Source: Synchiropus splendidus
Taxonomy: Eukaryota; Chordata; Actinopteri; Syngnathiformes; Callionymidae
Assembly (NCBI RefSeq): GCF_027744825.2
Contig: NC_071334.1
Location: forward strand, 34,441,937 to 34,505,936
Reading direction: 5' to 3'
DNA: 64,000 bases
Notes under the pieces: model-generated
The model's input: the letters and a program-made list of their open reading frames with translations, nothing else
What the model was told of the DNA's origin: nothing
Databases searched by the model: none
Position numbers and translations under genes: made by a program
Shown: positions 10,627-22,692 of the stretch, piece by piece
How positions within the stretch are numbered: the stretch's first letter is position 1
Layout: every line of letters begins with the position of its first letter

Positions 10627-12997
10627 ACTTGATGGTCATCAATATGCAATGCCTCAGGCATGAGGGAATGTCTTGGTTCCTCTTGAAGTCAAAGGTAATG
10701 AAAGTATGTTTGACAGAAACCATCTGAGACTCAGGTTTTCTTATTTAACTTTGTCAAAAGGTTTACTGCTTTTTACCCACAAATGCAAGATGGAAAATGT
10801 TGATGTTGGTGGTTCAACTAAATCGGCTCACTATTCATACACTACTTGATACATGTGTTTTCCAAATACTATTATATTTTGTCATTCTTTCAATATTTAC
10901 TTATTTATTTATTTGAAGCCTGTTAGTAAGTCTGTATCGTCAGCTCATTGCTCGCTGTCTAAGCCGACACACTCTTCTCACGCAGGTGAACTCCACTGGT
11001 GAGGAAGAGATTCACTGCGCAGATATTTTTAGATAAAAGCTGTAGGATGAAACAAGCCAACAATGGCGAGGGAGCATTTGAAAGTTGGCACACATACTGT
11101 TCCTCCTCTGCCAGGTACAGGAAATCACTCTTTCACATCAAACACTGTTGCAGTGGAGTGAATAGAAAAACGGCTCAATAACAGAACAGCAGCATAACAT
11201 CACTAGAGAATGAGCCAGCGAAAAGTTGAGTTGAGAAAAGGAGAGCGAAACTAAGGGTCATCCTCGTCTGCTAAATGTCACTCTTTGACGAGTCTGGACA
11301 CTGGCGACGTGTCCTTTGTAGCTGTCGCTCTGATGTGTCATGCCAAGATTGCTATCTTGTTTACTCAGCGACCTGCACCTCTTGAGTTGGTATTCAGAGC
11401 CCAGACGGTCCTTTTTACCTTTCACAAGATGTTCCCATCATCCTCAGGTCAACACACCAATAACCCTGAATTTTTCCGGTGGTTGTAGTTGCAGGCCTTG
11501 ATGTGCTAGAATAAACCAGGAGAAGCTGCAGTCATGTTTCCCGCAAACCAGGGCAACACGAATACTGGCACACTAACACAAGCAGCGACAAGGATGTGGG
11601 AAGAGAGGAGGCGCTCGTGTGGAACCTTGGGGCTTAACTGTGTCAACCTCACATCAGGAGGAGCACCTTCAATTACAGGGCATTCAAACAAACTGGGGCT
11701 CAGTGGAAACAAAACCACAAGAGGTGTCTGCACCTGCGGGGTACAGTGGGTGGTGTTAGACGTGAATTAATGAAGTTAAACAGAGTGCTGACATGAAATG
11801 AGTCCAATACAGTGAAAAAAATAAATAAACCAAAAAAACATACCTGAAATTAATTCTCAAAAATGTTCATCTGATTCCATTATTCTCACTGATTCATTCA
11901 TTCTGATGACGTAGAGATGAACTTGCGCCCAGACAAGGTCAGAAACGTGCCTCTAATTAGCTTGATGCTATTTCACTGGTCACAGTCAATAAAGGTCAAC
12001 AAACGCTCAAACTCCTGAAGGAGTGTGTGGACATACTCTGTCACATCTCTTTCTCTCTTGTTCCATTGTTGCGGTTGGGTGCTAACTCTAAATGTCAGAG
12101 CTGACAACGTGAGGGACGGAAATCTGGAAGATGATAAATGTCAAAGTCACATCTGACGTGAACTTCTCAGAAGAGGATGAGGAGATTGTTGGTTGAAAAC
12201 AGCTGGCGGGGCGAGCAGCGTAGAGAGTGGTCAATACATTGGAAGTATGAGCTTTATGTCTGATGGCTAGCTGTCATCTTTACGGTGATTGAATCTTAAA
12301 GCCGATAAACCCTTTGGATGCTAGCTGCGACTGCTATGTTGCCAAATACTTAGACTCAACTCTTTTCAGTTGAGTTCAACCCGACTCTGACTCTCATTAC
12401 AGCTTGCTCAAAATGCTTCCACTGGTCAGCTGTGGAAAAAAAATATGGAAAAAGTTCTTCTTTTCCTTCACTGAATGTTTTCCATTATGGATTTGAACAT
12501 ACTGCATACAGTCTTTGTTTCACAGCTACATATATTGTCAGGGCAATTTTGGTGATCAGCTTATTGGGTAAACAACCCTTGGTCCGTGGCTGAGATGTGA
12601 CCTCTCTCACTGCATCATTCATGATGAAGGAGCCAGCTGCTTGTCGCACTCTTGTTTGAAATTCACGTGCCATTCCAATGAAAGCTACTCCGCGCGAGAG
12701 CCACCTGTCGCTCTTTGAAATGATAATGCGACATGTGGATGCGAAATCCGGGTGAGAGGGTAAAGACGGGAGTGGGTGATTCTTTTTTGTGGAAGACAAC
12801 TTTTTGAAAAGAGTAGACTACTTAGTAGACTTTTTTTTTTAAGGGCAAGATATTTTCTTCGTGACCGGGGTAAAAAACCGGGGAAAGGTTTGTCGTGGCA
12901 TAAATCACGTAAAAAAAAATATAAATAAAATAACTGGTGCACACATTTCTATCTACGCCGCTTGATATTTCAAAGAGAATCACAACAAAATGTATTA
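10627..12997. other. Unannotated stretch
   Basis: Frames of 60-104 codons occur on both strands without recognisable content. No repeat boundary was found. Confidence 0.4.
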
Positions 12998-13720
12998 GAG
13001 TGGTACCTCGGTTTTCGAACGTCCCGAAATTCGAACAAATTGGAGTTCGAACAAACATTTTGAGATTTTTTTGCTTCGGATTTCGAACGAAAATCTTGCG
13101 CCCCCAAAATAAGCCAAAAAACATAACATGTGCGGACCGATCAGCTGACCCACGACGCGCTTTGTTATTGTGTATAACGCAGCCTCTGTATGCAGACGTG
13201 TCCCGTTAGCTACATTTACTGACTGTTTTTTCTTCATATTGAGGTGTAAAACCTTTCCTGTCTCCACACTGGACCGTGGTAGAGTGTCACAGGGGAGGTG
13301 CTCGCTCTCCACACCTCCGAGGCTGGAGCACACACTCCAGGGTTTGATGTCCTGTTGTGGGCTGGAGCTGGGACAGGGATGAGGCGAGTCTCTGACAGAG
13401 CGTGACTTGGTTTATGACTTTGTCACAGCCAAACTGCACAGAAGCGCACATTCAGAGCTGGACACGCACCGGGCACCTCTTCACTTCTGGAGAGACGTCA
13501 CTCACTCGGCAACCCCTCCCACATGCAGCGGCCACACACATAGAGGAACAGTGCACCTGCAGCAGACACTCTACATTCACTCCTACAAAAGACTATTTTA
13601 AGGCTTGGAACGCATTATTTCTTTTTCCATTCATTGTAATGGGAAAAATCGTTTTTTGAAAAATTTGCTTCTCGAACGGCCGTCTGGAACGGATTGTGGT
13701 CGAGAGCCGAGGTACCACTG
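12998..13720. mobile_element. Tigger/pogo-like MITE with TA duplication
   Basis: The 723-bp element has terminal inverted repeats. The left end reads GAGTGGTACCTCGGTTTTCG. The right end, read on the - strand, begins CAGTGGTACCTCGGCTCTCG. Both ends have further matching sub-terminal tracts of the TTCGAAC and GGAA-CG kind. It is flanked by TA on both sides (12996-12997 and 13721-13722), as expected for the Tc1/mariner superfamily; the CAGTGGTACCTCGG end is characteristic of Tigger/pogo elements. The interior has only short unrelated frames and no transposase, so it is non-autonomous. The first base of the left repeat is changed from C to G. Confidence 0.85.
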
Positions 13721-13722
13721 TA

Positions 13723-14985
13723 CTTCGAAAAATAAATGTAGAAGACAGATTTGCCACATGTGAACCCGCCGTGTGACACGCAGGGATGTGCTGTAACCAC
13801 TATAATGCCTCAAAGTCACACGACTAGCTGTTCAGGTGAGCCTTACATCCTTGTTCGCTATACTTAGATATTTGTAGGATGTGGTTCTTTGCAGCCACAC
13901 AGTCAAAACTTGTGGCTCTTAACCTCAAACTGGTTAACCTGTTTCTTTCCTCTTCCAGCCCACTTGCCACCCGGTCAGATTGCCTGAACAAGGCATCAGC
14001 CCTTTCTATGGCCTCATCTGCTCCTCTGAACCCCTGCAACTGACCTCGTCTTCTGCCTTTGGTCCTGCGCCTAATGAGTACTGTCATCCACACTCATTGG
14101 TGCTCCATGACCTCTGATCAACTGCCTGTCCCCCATGTGGGTTTGAGTCCCACCATGTCCTTGTACATCGGATATCCGCCTGCTCAATGTGGACTTTATA
14201 CCTGAAACAGTTTTCACTTGCCAAGTCCTAACACTAAGCTCCTCTTTCAATGCTGACACAGTGAATTTGTCACCATCCTCATTGTCTTCCATTAATGTAA
14301 CCTCAACCTCTTGCAAAGTGAGACAGAAAAGGAAGCAACAAGGTTTCTCGCTCCCTTGGTCATCCCTCATCTTACACACTTAAAAGTTCAATCCAAGCTC
14401 ATCACATGCTCAGAAAAGTTTCTTCTTTGTCCGATCTGTCGACATGTTTACATCATCTGCACTCTCACCCACCTTGCTTTTGAAGATGGCGTCCATCTGT
14501 GCAGAAGGAATACATTTTTGAAGCATTTGCATAATATAATGCACAGCAGGCACTTCAACTGAAGTTGAACGATGGAGCAGGTCACACTTTCATCTGCCCG
14601 CCCAGAGGTGCTCTTCATCATTGACTCGCAAATACGGAAAATCGCATACTGAATTTCTCTTACCAACTATGGTTTTGTCCGTAAAAAGTGAGTTGAGGTA
14701 TGCCATGTTGGATGAAAAACACTGGGGATGGACAAACCAGGAAGAGAAGATTAAACAGGAAACCAGCGAGGTCCATGGATGTGGTCAGTGAGGACAAGTG
14801 GAGAAGTGTGACGAGAAGGGATCAGGTGGAAGACTTTGCCTTATACTGTTTGCACAAAGTTTGGATCAAACATTGACGCAGACATTCTCCTTTTCTTTTC
14901 CAGGTTTTACTCATTTTTTACTTAACCACAGACTCTTTTCCAGAAATGACAACCATTCAGGGATTTATACCTTTCCCTGAAACAA
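13723..14985. other. Unannotated stretch with weak overlapping frames
   Basis: On the - strand, frames 14071-14379 and 13824-14093 adjoin in different phases and have charged, helix-like composition (ADEAIERADALFRQSDRV-like). This could be a decayed coding relic. I recognise no family and see no splice sites that rescue it. Confidence 0.3.
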
Positions 14986-14987
14986 GT

Positions 14988-15071
14988 CCAAACATTTACA
15001 GCAGACAGTTTCATCTGGTGGCCTCTGAAGATAAGGACACTGTTTCATGAAACCTCATCGGCCTATCACTA
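14988..15071. repeat. Palindromic CTCF-like MITE, fragment E
   Basis: This is the right-hand part of the dispersed family described at 18236-18442. It contains TTACAGCAGACAG, then a diverged CATCTGGTGGCCTCTGAA arm motif (15011-15028), AGGACACTGTTTCATG, and the terminus CCTCATCGGCCTATCACTA. The left half is absent. Confidence 0.65.
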
Positions 15072-18000
15072 CCAAGATCTATAGGGAAGAAGGCAACATT
15101 AAACACCAAACTTTTGAGTTGGAGTTTTAATTTAAAAATGGGGTAATAGCTTTAACTTGGATCCAGTTTCCACCTACAACTCAAAAACAGCAACACTGTG
15201 AGTGCACCCATGTGATCTGTGATGAACGAGCACCTGAGTCCAGAATTCGTTTTTCTAAAATCATCCACAGACTGTCAGACTTCACAGCATCTGCTTCAGC
15301 AGCTGATCACTCACGCCAGGCAATGAAACATCTGACAGTCGAGCGCCTCCCCGCAACACTGTCATATGTGTTTCTGAAATAAACACATCACTGCCGCGCT
15401 GACATGAACTTAATATTTGATGAGACACTCCAGAATGCAGTTTCATGTGGATAATGATGAGGTCAAAAGTTCAACGTGTCAGCAAGATGCCACCTCCAAA
15501 CTCAGGGTTCACGTCACTGTGGGAGGGGAACGACAGGCCCAATTTCAATTGAGATAAAACACTGTTGTCTGTCTGTGAGCACCGACTCGTTTGGGACTCC
15601 TTAACTGAAGCTGTTGCCATGGTAACCAATCCAGCATGACTTAAATAGAAAACATGGATAACTTTATGAGTAGTTACATGGTTGCATGAAGAATTTACCA
15701 CTCAGGACTTCGTACAAGACTTTCCCAGTTTGGGGAAACTCATGAGCTTTTTATTTGTGGTGCGGTCGAACCAATACTGCACTTAGTGGCAATGTTATTT
15801 TACAGGGTTGCTTGAGCACACTCTGAAAGAGCCTGGGAGTCATAAACAGTATTGAAACATCAACCATCTCAGTTAATGATCAAAACATTTCTCTCGATAA
15901 AGCAGACCCTCGAGTCAAAGTGCTGCTTCTTCCCATCATCGAGCTAATCCCCCACACCGTTCTCTTTTCTTTATCTATAACCTTCTTCTTGCACTAGGAG
16001 ACAGAGAACTCTTCGCCCCCTGGTTGTGTGTCAGACCCCTACAGTAAACGTGTCTGTCTGACATAGCCTTAATTATGTCGCATTAACCGCCATATCAAGC
16101 GTAAAGGCGTCTGTGCAACAGAATCGCTAAACACACTCGCCCTGGAGCTCAGGTCCCGTGGCTGTGATCTCATATTCATGTGAGTGAGTCACTGCGCTAC
16201 GACGTGAAGTCGCACGTGAGTGAGTCAGAAGGTTGGCTTCAGCTTGTTTACTTCAGCTGTATAGATGCAGACTCTGCCTGCAGCTCCCTGACATCTAAGT
16301 CCATCCGTACGGTCCTTCTCTTGGACTATTACTGTCCTATCCTCATCTACCTTCCTCCATCTGAGCCAACGCAGATTCTCCACTCCCAACAAAGCAAGAC
16401 ATGTGAGATTAATTCTCTGTTGTCCTGAGAGACTCCTGATCCTCATTTGCAACCAACAGGGTTCATTTCAACGTCTACTCTGAGCGCCGTTAAAACTGTC
16501 TGTCAAACCGCTGTGTAAGTATCAATGGGATTAAGCCAAAAGTAATAATAAACACAGTAGCTCTTCTGCAGCGCTCGCAGGAGACAGAGATGATGAGGCA
16601 TAAATCTTTGTAAACCTCTGAGTCAGGACTGTTTGTTCCAACTTTCCGCTGACGTCACCCTGATCCAGAGCTTTGAGATGATTAAAATGTCAACAAATTC
16701 CTTTAGGACATTAGATAACAATAGAATTGGTAGTTATGACAGCCATCTTCCAAGGATTAGGGTTGCACAACAACAGTTCATGTGTTGGGGTGGACTCGGG
16801 GGCAGCCGAGTCCAAATCTTATTACACAAAGAAAATTACATTCTGCAGTAATTTTGGAGCTTCAGTGTACTGAAAGGTTTTGTGGCCGCTGCCCCTCGTG
16901 ATGAAAAGAATAATTTACAGGACTTTTAGTTACTCCAGATGTGAGTCTTCCATCAAGATCAAAGGCATCAAAGACACTAGTCAAGATGGTAATAAAAAGA
17001 CAGAGCTAAAGAATGAGGTCTGCAAAGTAAATCGGAAATGAAGATTTGGAAGATTTAGTCTCAAATGAATAATATGAAGATCATCAGAACAAACATCAGT
17101 GAAAGGAACTGCCCAAATAAAAGAGGAAGCAAAAATAATGTGAGAAAGTGAGCCAAATATAAAGAGAATAAAAGGAATTCTACAGAAACAAGTTGTCAAA
17201 AATTGAAAAAGCTGAGAACCTCCTGAACCCCTGGGGTGTAAGTGAGTGAGTGAATGAATGAATGAGCCAGTGAGCATGCTGAAGGAGGTATAAAAGTGTT
17301 TGAGGGCTACTGCCAATCATGGACACCATGAGATGTTCGTAAGTAATTGATTCTGAAGGGACACTTGAAACCTAAAACACTCAAAACCCGCAGCAAATCC
17401 GTTCCTGACTCCAAAAAATATCAATCCCCCAATGGCCTGTAAAGATTTGGAGGAGACACGGTCACCTTATTTGGGGTACAGAGAGTTGATGGAGAGAGTG
17501 AGAACGAGAGCTGGAGGAGGACGGACCAGGGATGCACTCCACAGTCGGGTCCAAGAGGAGTGTTGGCTGTAGGAGTAAAGGCAGAAAGAAATCTGCACTC
17601 ATCGTCACTCATCACCCAGAATCAAAAGGGATCAGAAACTGAGGTATCTATGTAGCTCCATTCCAATGTCAGGTAACCTTCAGGCGTACATGTACATGTA
17701 CATGTGACATCAGATGGGTTTCAGAGCAGCAGAAATGAGGCGGCCATCTTCCTTATAAATGGGCTTATGAGCTAAGTCATTAGCAGATCTCCAGTGTAGG
17801 TGGGGATTGTTGAAACACCCGGTGAATGGGGATTCAGGAATTCTCTCATTTTCCCAAATGACCTCGACCAGAGCAATTCAATGATACTGTTCTTTCTGGG
17901 GTCAGTCAGAGAAAAGAGGTCGACACATCACATCTGGCCAGATACCAACTCAACACATGACCCCTCCAGGCGGCTCTTCCCAGTCATTCATACCTGCCTC

Positions 18001-18235
18001 ACTAGACAGAAGACATGCCCAAGTCCCTTCAACTTGTGTGTCGCCTGTGTGTCATTCCACATTGAGGAATGTGGAAAACAGAATTTGTACTCTAAGTCGC
18101 CCATAGATGAGAGAGAGAGAGTGTCCAGACATATGGCTCTGGCACCTAAAATGCTTACTTCAATACTTCGGTAGCTCCACTGACCGCCTCTATCATGATG
18201 ACCTAATGCGTACCCACAGAACTCCTATTGACTTG
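15072..18235. other. Unannotated stretch
   Basis: No gene was recognised. Short simple repeats are present: a GTGA/GAAT run near 17240-17268, TACATG repeats near 17689-17706 and a GA run near 18110-18122. Around 16060-16170 there is a balanced-composition block with a TTAATTA-like homeodomain site that could be conserved non-coding DNA. Confidence 0.4.
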
Positions 18236-18442
18236 TAGTGGTGGGTCGATGAGGTTTCATGAAACCGTGTCCTGAGGCCACCAGATGGCACTGTCTGCTG
18301 TAAAATGTTAACTAACAACCGCTTCAATGGCGTTTCTAAACCAAGAGCTCCATCTAGTGGCCTCGGAAATTTAGGACACTGTTCCATCAACCCTGCCGTA
18401 CTGTTTCATGATGCCTCATCTACGAATCACTACTCACCACTA
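18236..18442. mobile_element. Palindromic CTCF-like MITE, copy A
   Basis: This 207-bp segment starts TAGTGGTGGG and ends with its inverse (CCACTA with an internal CACTACTCACC duplication). Inside the ends are matching GATGAGGYWTCATGAAAC blocks. The two arms carry inverted motifs CCACCAGATGGCAC (+, 18278-18291) and CCACTAGATGGAGC (-, 18347-18360). No coding capacity exists. A TAGTGGTGGG-type end would fit a hAT-derived MITE, but no clear 8-bp target duplication was found. Related copies occur at 25757, 40311 and 53479, with fragments at 14988 and 22662. Confidence 0.75.
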
Positions 18443-19258
18443 CTACTTTCACTGCACAAACAGAATGACTCCATTGTTTTATCCTCACTCTCGAAGAGGA
18501 AATATCATGCAATAAAAGCAAATTCCAGCCTTTAAAATGCAAATGATGTTTTCTCCTCTGTTTCTATTCTTATTCATTTCTGTTAGGGCTCCTAAACGCC
18601 TTCCCCGGTGAAACTGTAAACAGTTGCATTCATCACCGCTCCTCTATTAGGAGAACTCAGCATACAGCGGTGAAGGAATTGTTGGGGAACTCTGGCAGCT
18701 GTTTACTTGGTATTCAACCGTTTATGTGGATTAGTCTCTGCTGAGACAGACAAAACACTCTGGAGGATGTCAATTTACACTCTTTCTTCCCTCCGACTCC
18801 TTAATTAAGCACTGTCAGCCTCTTCGCCGTTGATTTGCTATCAAAAGAAGAATGAGGGCCTACAACGTGACTCTCACACGAGGGCTCTTTAGAAATCACT
18901 TGGGTTGGAGCCGGCGCGCTCTTGTCAACGCTTGATCGTGACCTTGATTTTGCATCTTCATGTCTGTCGATGATGGCGCTGCTGGACAGAGCTTGTACTT
19001 TAGTGGAAAATTGGCCTGTTTTTCTTTCAGCCGGAGAATTGTTTTAAAGCCAATGACTGTCTCATAAAATACAGATGTATGACTGAATTTTGGCTCAGCT
19101 ACAAAATGTGTGCGGTTTAAATCTTGCGTTGACGCTGCTTGTGGGGACACATGAATGGTGTGATTAGATAATATTTATACCGAAAGTGCTATGCCATGAA
19201 TTAAAATCAGACACTAAACAAAACTGAAATATGACAACAGTGACACAAACCCAAGTTC
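18443..19258. other. Gene-free stretch with structured block
   Basis: Around 18600-18720 there is a nested inverted repeat and two forkhead-like GTAAACA/TGTTTAC motifs (see findings). Nothing else was recognised. Confidence 0.4.
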
Positions 19259-19822
19259 TTTATTAAACAGTATTACCCAATACAAAATATAATGCCTGAA
19301 GGAGAATAAAACAGCCATCCACAGATGTGGACAGTTGATCCAGTTCTGAAGAAAAATGTGTTTTAAAAGGCAGACACTGTCTCTGCAAGTGTAGAGATTT
19401 CACATCCTTCATGTTTTTGGTTTTGATGAACTTTACTTGATTGTGGGATTAGATATGATGCTTTCTTTTTTTCCACATTTAATCCAACAATTCAGTCGCA
19501 TCAAGGCTTTCAGTACTTTTCAGACAAAAAAGGACAAACAAAAAAAGGTTGCACCAAGCACAAGCACCAAGATTGGATAAAAGAAGATAAATAAGACAGT
19601 AGAAATATTTGGACATGTGTTTCTGCTGAAATTATCAATACAATCTTGGATTATGATGTTGAGTTTTATCTCTTAGTTTGTCTTGGGTGTTGGGGCGAGC
19701 TAAAGGGACGATCTTACCTGACAGCGGAAGGAAGTGAGCTAGCTACTTATTCCCTGGAACTACTTCAGCATACCCATGTCATATAGTCCATTGCGGTTCT
19801 GTATGTAGTCTTTGAAATAATC
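19259..19822 (-). other. Candidate - strand terminal exon and 3'UTR
   Basis: On the - strand a pyrimidine-rich CCTTTTTTCAG acceptor (AG at 19824-19823) is followed by a 20-codon frame (19822-19763) ending NGLYDMGMLK and a TAG stop at 19762-19760. About 495 bases further on is an AATAAA at 19264-19259. Together these resemble the last exon and 3'UTR of a gene, or a processed copy. The frame upstream of the acceptor runs into a stop about 33 codons earlier, in line with an intron boundary. I cannot identify the peptide or any partner exon, and 20 codons can arise by chance. Confidence 0.2.
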
Positions 19823-19824
19823 CT

Positions 19825-20514
19825 GAAAAAAGGTTTTTTTCCATCCTGCTGAGCGACTTTGCGATTGGATCTCTGAGATGATAAATCCTGTTTTTGGCTT
19901 TTGTTGATGTTTTTTTCCCCCCAGACATCCAGACATGTATAGGAACGGTTATACCAACTACTGCTTGTTTTGCAAAGTCACATTTTCTCCATCTCTTGTC
20001 CAAATGATCCATTGATGTCCTTCCTGATGACTTTTTCTGCGATTTTCTTTCTTTTTGTGTGTACAGTAGAGTGCTATTTTCCTTCTAACAAAAGCTTTTA
20101 AGGTACCCCATAACTTCCCCATTATTATTTTCGATGAGTAATAGCTCAGTTTCGCTCTCTTATTGATGAAATAGACTCTAGCGCTATGTACTGCATGAAA
20201 ATGTAAATAATGGATGTAATAATGGCTGTGTTTTGTTGGTTGGATTTCTCTCTAGAAATCTGTGTCCCTCATCGCTGATGTCAGTGTCTTCTGTCTTTTT
20301 CCTTTAACTCTGACGACTTATCGAAAGGCAGTTTGTGAGAAATCAAAGCGAAATCTTTCTTTCTGAGAACCCAGCCCTTGGGAATATTGTGTTCATCTGC
20401 GTTGAGCTGATTTGTATTTTTTTTTGTAATTACAATGTACTGCTCCTACTCCAGCAGCCATCTCAACAGGAAAGCCCACAGACTTCTCTCCCGGCTCACT
20501 TCGTACTGCTCAGA
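19825..20514. other. Unannotated stretch
   Basis: AT-rich with T runs; no exon or repeat was recognised. Confidence 0.4.
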
Positions 20515-21300
20515 TAGGATTCTGAGGCTTTGCCAAGCCAAAACATAGGTTGCCTACGACGTGTCCTGGGTCAGCCCCATAGCTTCCTGCCTGACATCCT
20601 TTACGGGTACCCAAACCACCTCATCCGGAGATGCCACAGTTCTATTTCGAGTCTCTCCCTAAGGCTGAGCTAAGACACCCTAAAGAGAAAGTTAATTTTG
20701 GCTGCTTACAGTATATCCACTCCCTACTATTGTCCTTTAGGTCATGACCCCAGGCTCCTGACCATGACAGTTGGACTATAGATTGACTGATGAATCAAGA
20801 GCCTTGCCTTTTGGCTCAGCTCTCACTTCACCATAATGGAGTGGTACAGCATCCGCATCACGGCTGATAGTGCCAGATCCGTTTGTGTTTTTTGGGTTCC
20901 CATTCCCCCTCACTTGTGTAAATGATAGGACTGCCTTCTTACTTGGAGTGGGCTCAGACCTCAGACCTGGCGGCGCTGATTCACAGACCTTGCCATTTGA
21001 CTTGCTCGATGCTACCAATAAAAACCACATCATCTGCAAAAAGCAGATATAGAATTCTGCAGTCACAAACTTCAGACCCAAGACTCGGCTGCACCACCGC
21101 TGACAAACGGCACCCATGGCAAAAAAGAAATATGACTTAGTGCTCTAAACTCTCTCTGCCCCGGGAAACATATTCCTAGGCCTTTTGCAAATCCACAAAA
21201 CACATACTGCACTGTTCCTTCTGAGTTCAACCGACAGTCTGACTCCCCTCTCCGGTTGTAGCCCTTTCCAGGGAGGCTGAGTTGTCTCACCTGTGGTCTT
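20515..21300 (-). mobile_element. RTE/Rex3-like LINE, old degenerate copy
   Basis: Read on the - strand, this is a heavily mutated, internally deleted version of the family seen intact at 36620-37425. On the + strand the recognisable blocks are GTCCTGGGTCAGCCCC (3' coding end), CACCTCATCCGGAGATGCC, the TCATGACCC-AGGCTCCTGACCAT block (YGHELWV region), CGGCGCTGATTCACAGACC (IST/KSE region) and GCAAATCCACAAAACACAT with GCACTGTTCCTTCTGA, which lie further upstream in the reverse transcriptase. Frames are broken throughout, so it is an inactive fossil. Confidence 0.65.
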
Positions 21301-22661
21301 TTATCGAACTGTATACCAGCAAGGATGGTGTAATGAGTCCTCAATAAGTCTGTCATTCCATGGTGGACAGTATTTGCTACCTGATACATGTACCTCTCTA
21401 GTGAGACACGAAGAAGACATAACAATGGCAGAATTTTTCCATCCATCAGTTGCGATATATTAACGGCCTCACCGACAATTCTGCCTCTGTTTCATCTTTT
21501 GTACAAGATGCACACAGTCGCCATGTTCGTTTCGGAGTTCGTCTTTGTCATATAACCTTGACTTTGGCCTGCGCCCCTCAATGGATATATTGGTGAACAG
21601 CAATACCAACATAAACGCATGGAAGTAAGTGATCAGTGACGGTAACATTGTTAAATGGACGTGTACAGTTTTGCAAGTAAAGGTAGCATTAGTAAGCCTT
21701 TAAATGATCGATTTGTCAGGTAAAAAAAATATGTTAAGGCAAATAAAATCTTAAATTGAAAAGATCTTTCTGTGCCCTTTGTCACAAGGTCAAATTGAAT
21801 TTTTGCAAAATGAGACAGATGCATCCATTGTTTCAACTGCAGGATGAGTCAAGGTCTAAGGTCTTCTTCATCTGTCCTCTACCTGTCATTCCTCCACATT
21901 TCATACTCTCGTCTCTTTGTCCCTCTCAAGCCCGTCTGTGTGCGTCCATTATCCTGCCTCGGGGTGAAAAGGTGAGCGTGGACTGTCCCCTCCATGTTTT
22001 CCAGGAGCTACAGTGTCACTAGTCATCGATCCAAGCTTTAAATGGACACAGGGGTCTGTAACAATGACAGGTCAGCTGCGCCTGTGAGGAATATGTGGTT
22101 GGCGTAGACTGACGGCTGATGGAGGAGAAACCCCAGTGGTGCTCTGAGATTTGTATCATTTTTTAGCAAAGACTCCCAAATGGACGTTGGAATGATTTTA
22201 TAAGCTGAAATGTCAACGCCAGTACTGGCACGCAAATAAGAATTGAAATTTCAGTATCATACTAATATATCTTGCATCCTGTGCCACATAAACACATGGG
22301 TCCATTGTGGGTTTCAGATCTTGTCGACTCTCAGATGTGTCCTAGCAGCCAGTCTGCTAATGATGTGGTCACATCACGAGGAAATCCAAAAAGAAAAAAA
22401 AAGATTTCAGCTGCATGTATCAGTCATCTTGAGCTTTTGGTCACCACAAAGCGAGGGAGCACTGGTCAGAAGAAAAATCCACCACGACCCGCGTCGAGCG
22501 AGGGATTGGATCTGCAAATGAAGAAAAGAATGCTAGCATTGTTGACCTTTTATTTTCCACAGGCTTCTTTCACATGTGACAAGCAAAGGCGCCCCTCTGC
22601 CCCCAGTGTCCAGGTCAGCAACTGTTTGTGTTCTGTCTGGCAGTTAGATCAAGACACAGTA
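21301..22661. other. Unannotated stretch
   Basis: The 130-codon + frame at 22272-22664 overlaps a 92-codon frame in another phase and has no recognisable domain. No repeat was identified. Confidence 0.4.
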
Positions 22662-22692
22662 TAGTGATGGGCAGATGAGGCATCATATTTTT
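22662..22692 (+). repeat. Palindromic CTCF-like MITE, terminal fragment F
   Basis: Only the terminus TAGTGATGGGCAGATGAGGC followed by ATCAT is kept. It matches the ends of copies A and D, and the sequence then diverges. Confidence 0.5.

Noticed and set aside
13824..14379. Two adjoining - strand frames with charged helical composition
   Set aside because: They could be a decayed gene, but no family is recognisable and no splice pattern joins them.
22272..22664. 130-codon + strand frame
   Set aside because: It overlaps another frame in a different phase, has no domain, and ends in sequence that runs up to a MITE fragment. Not supported as a gene.
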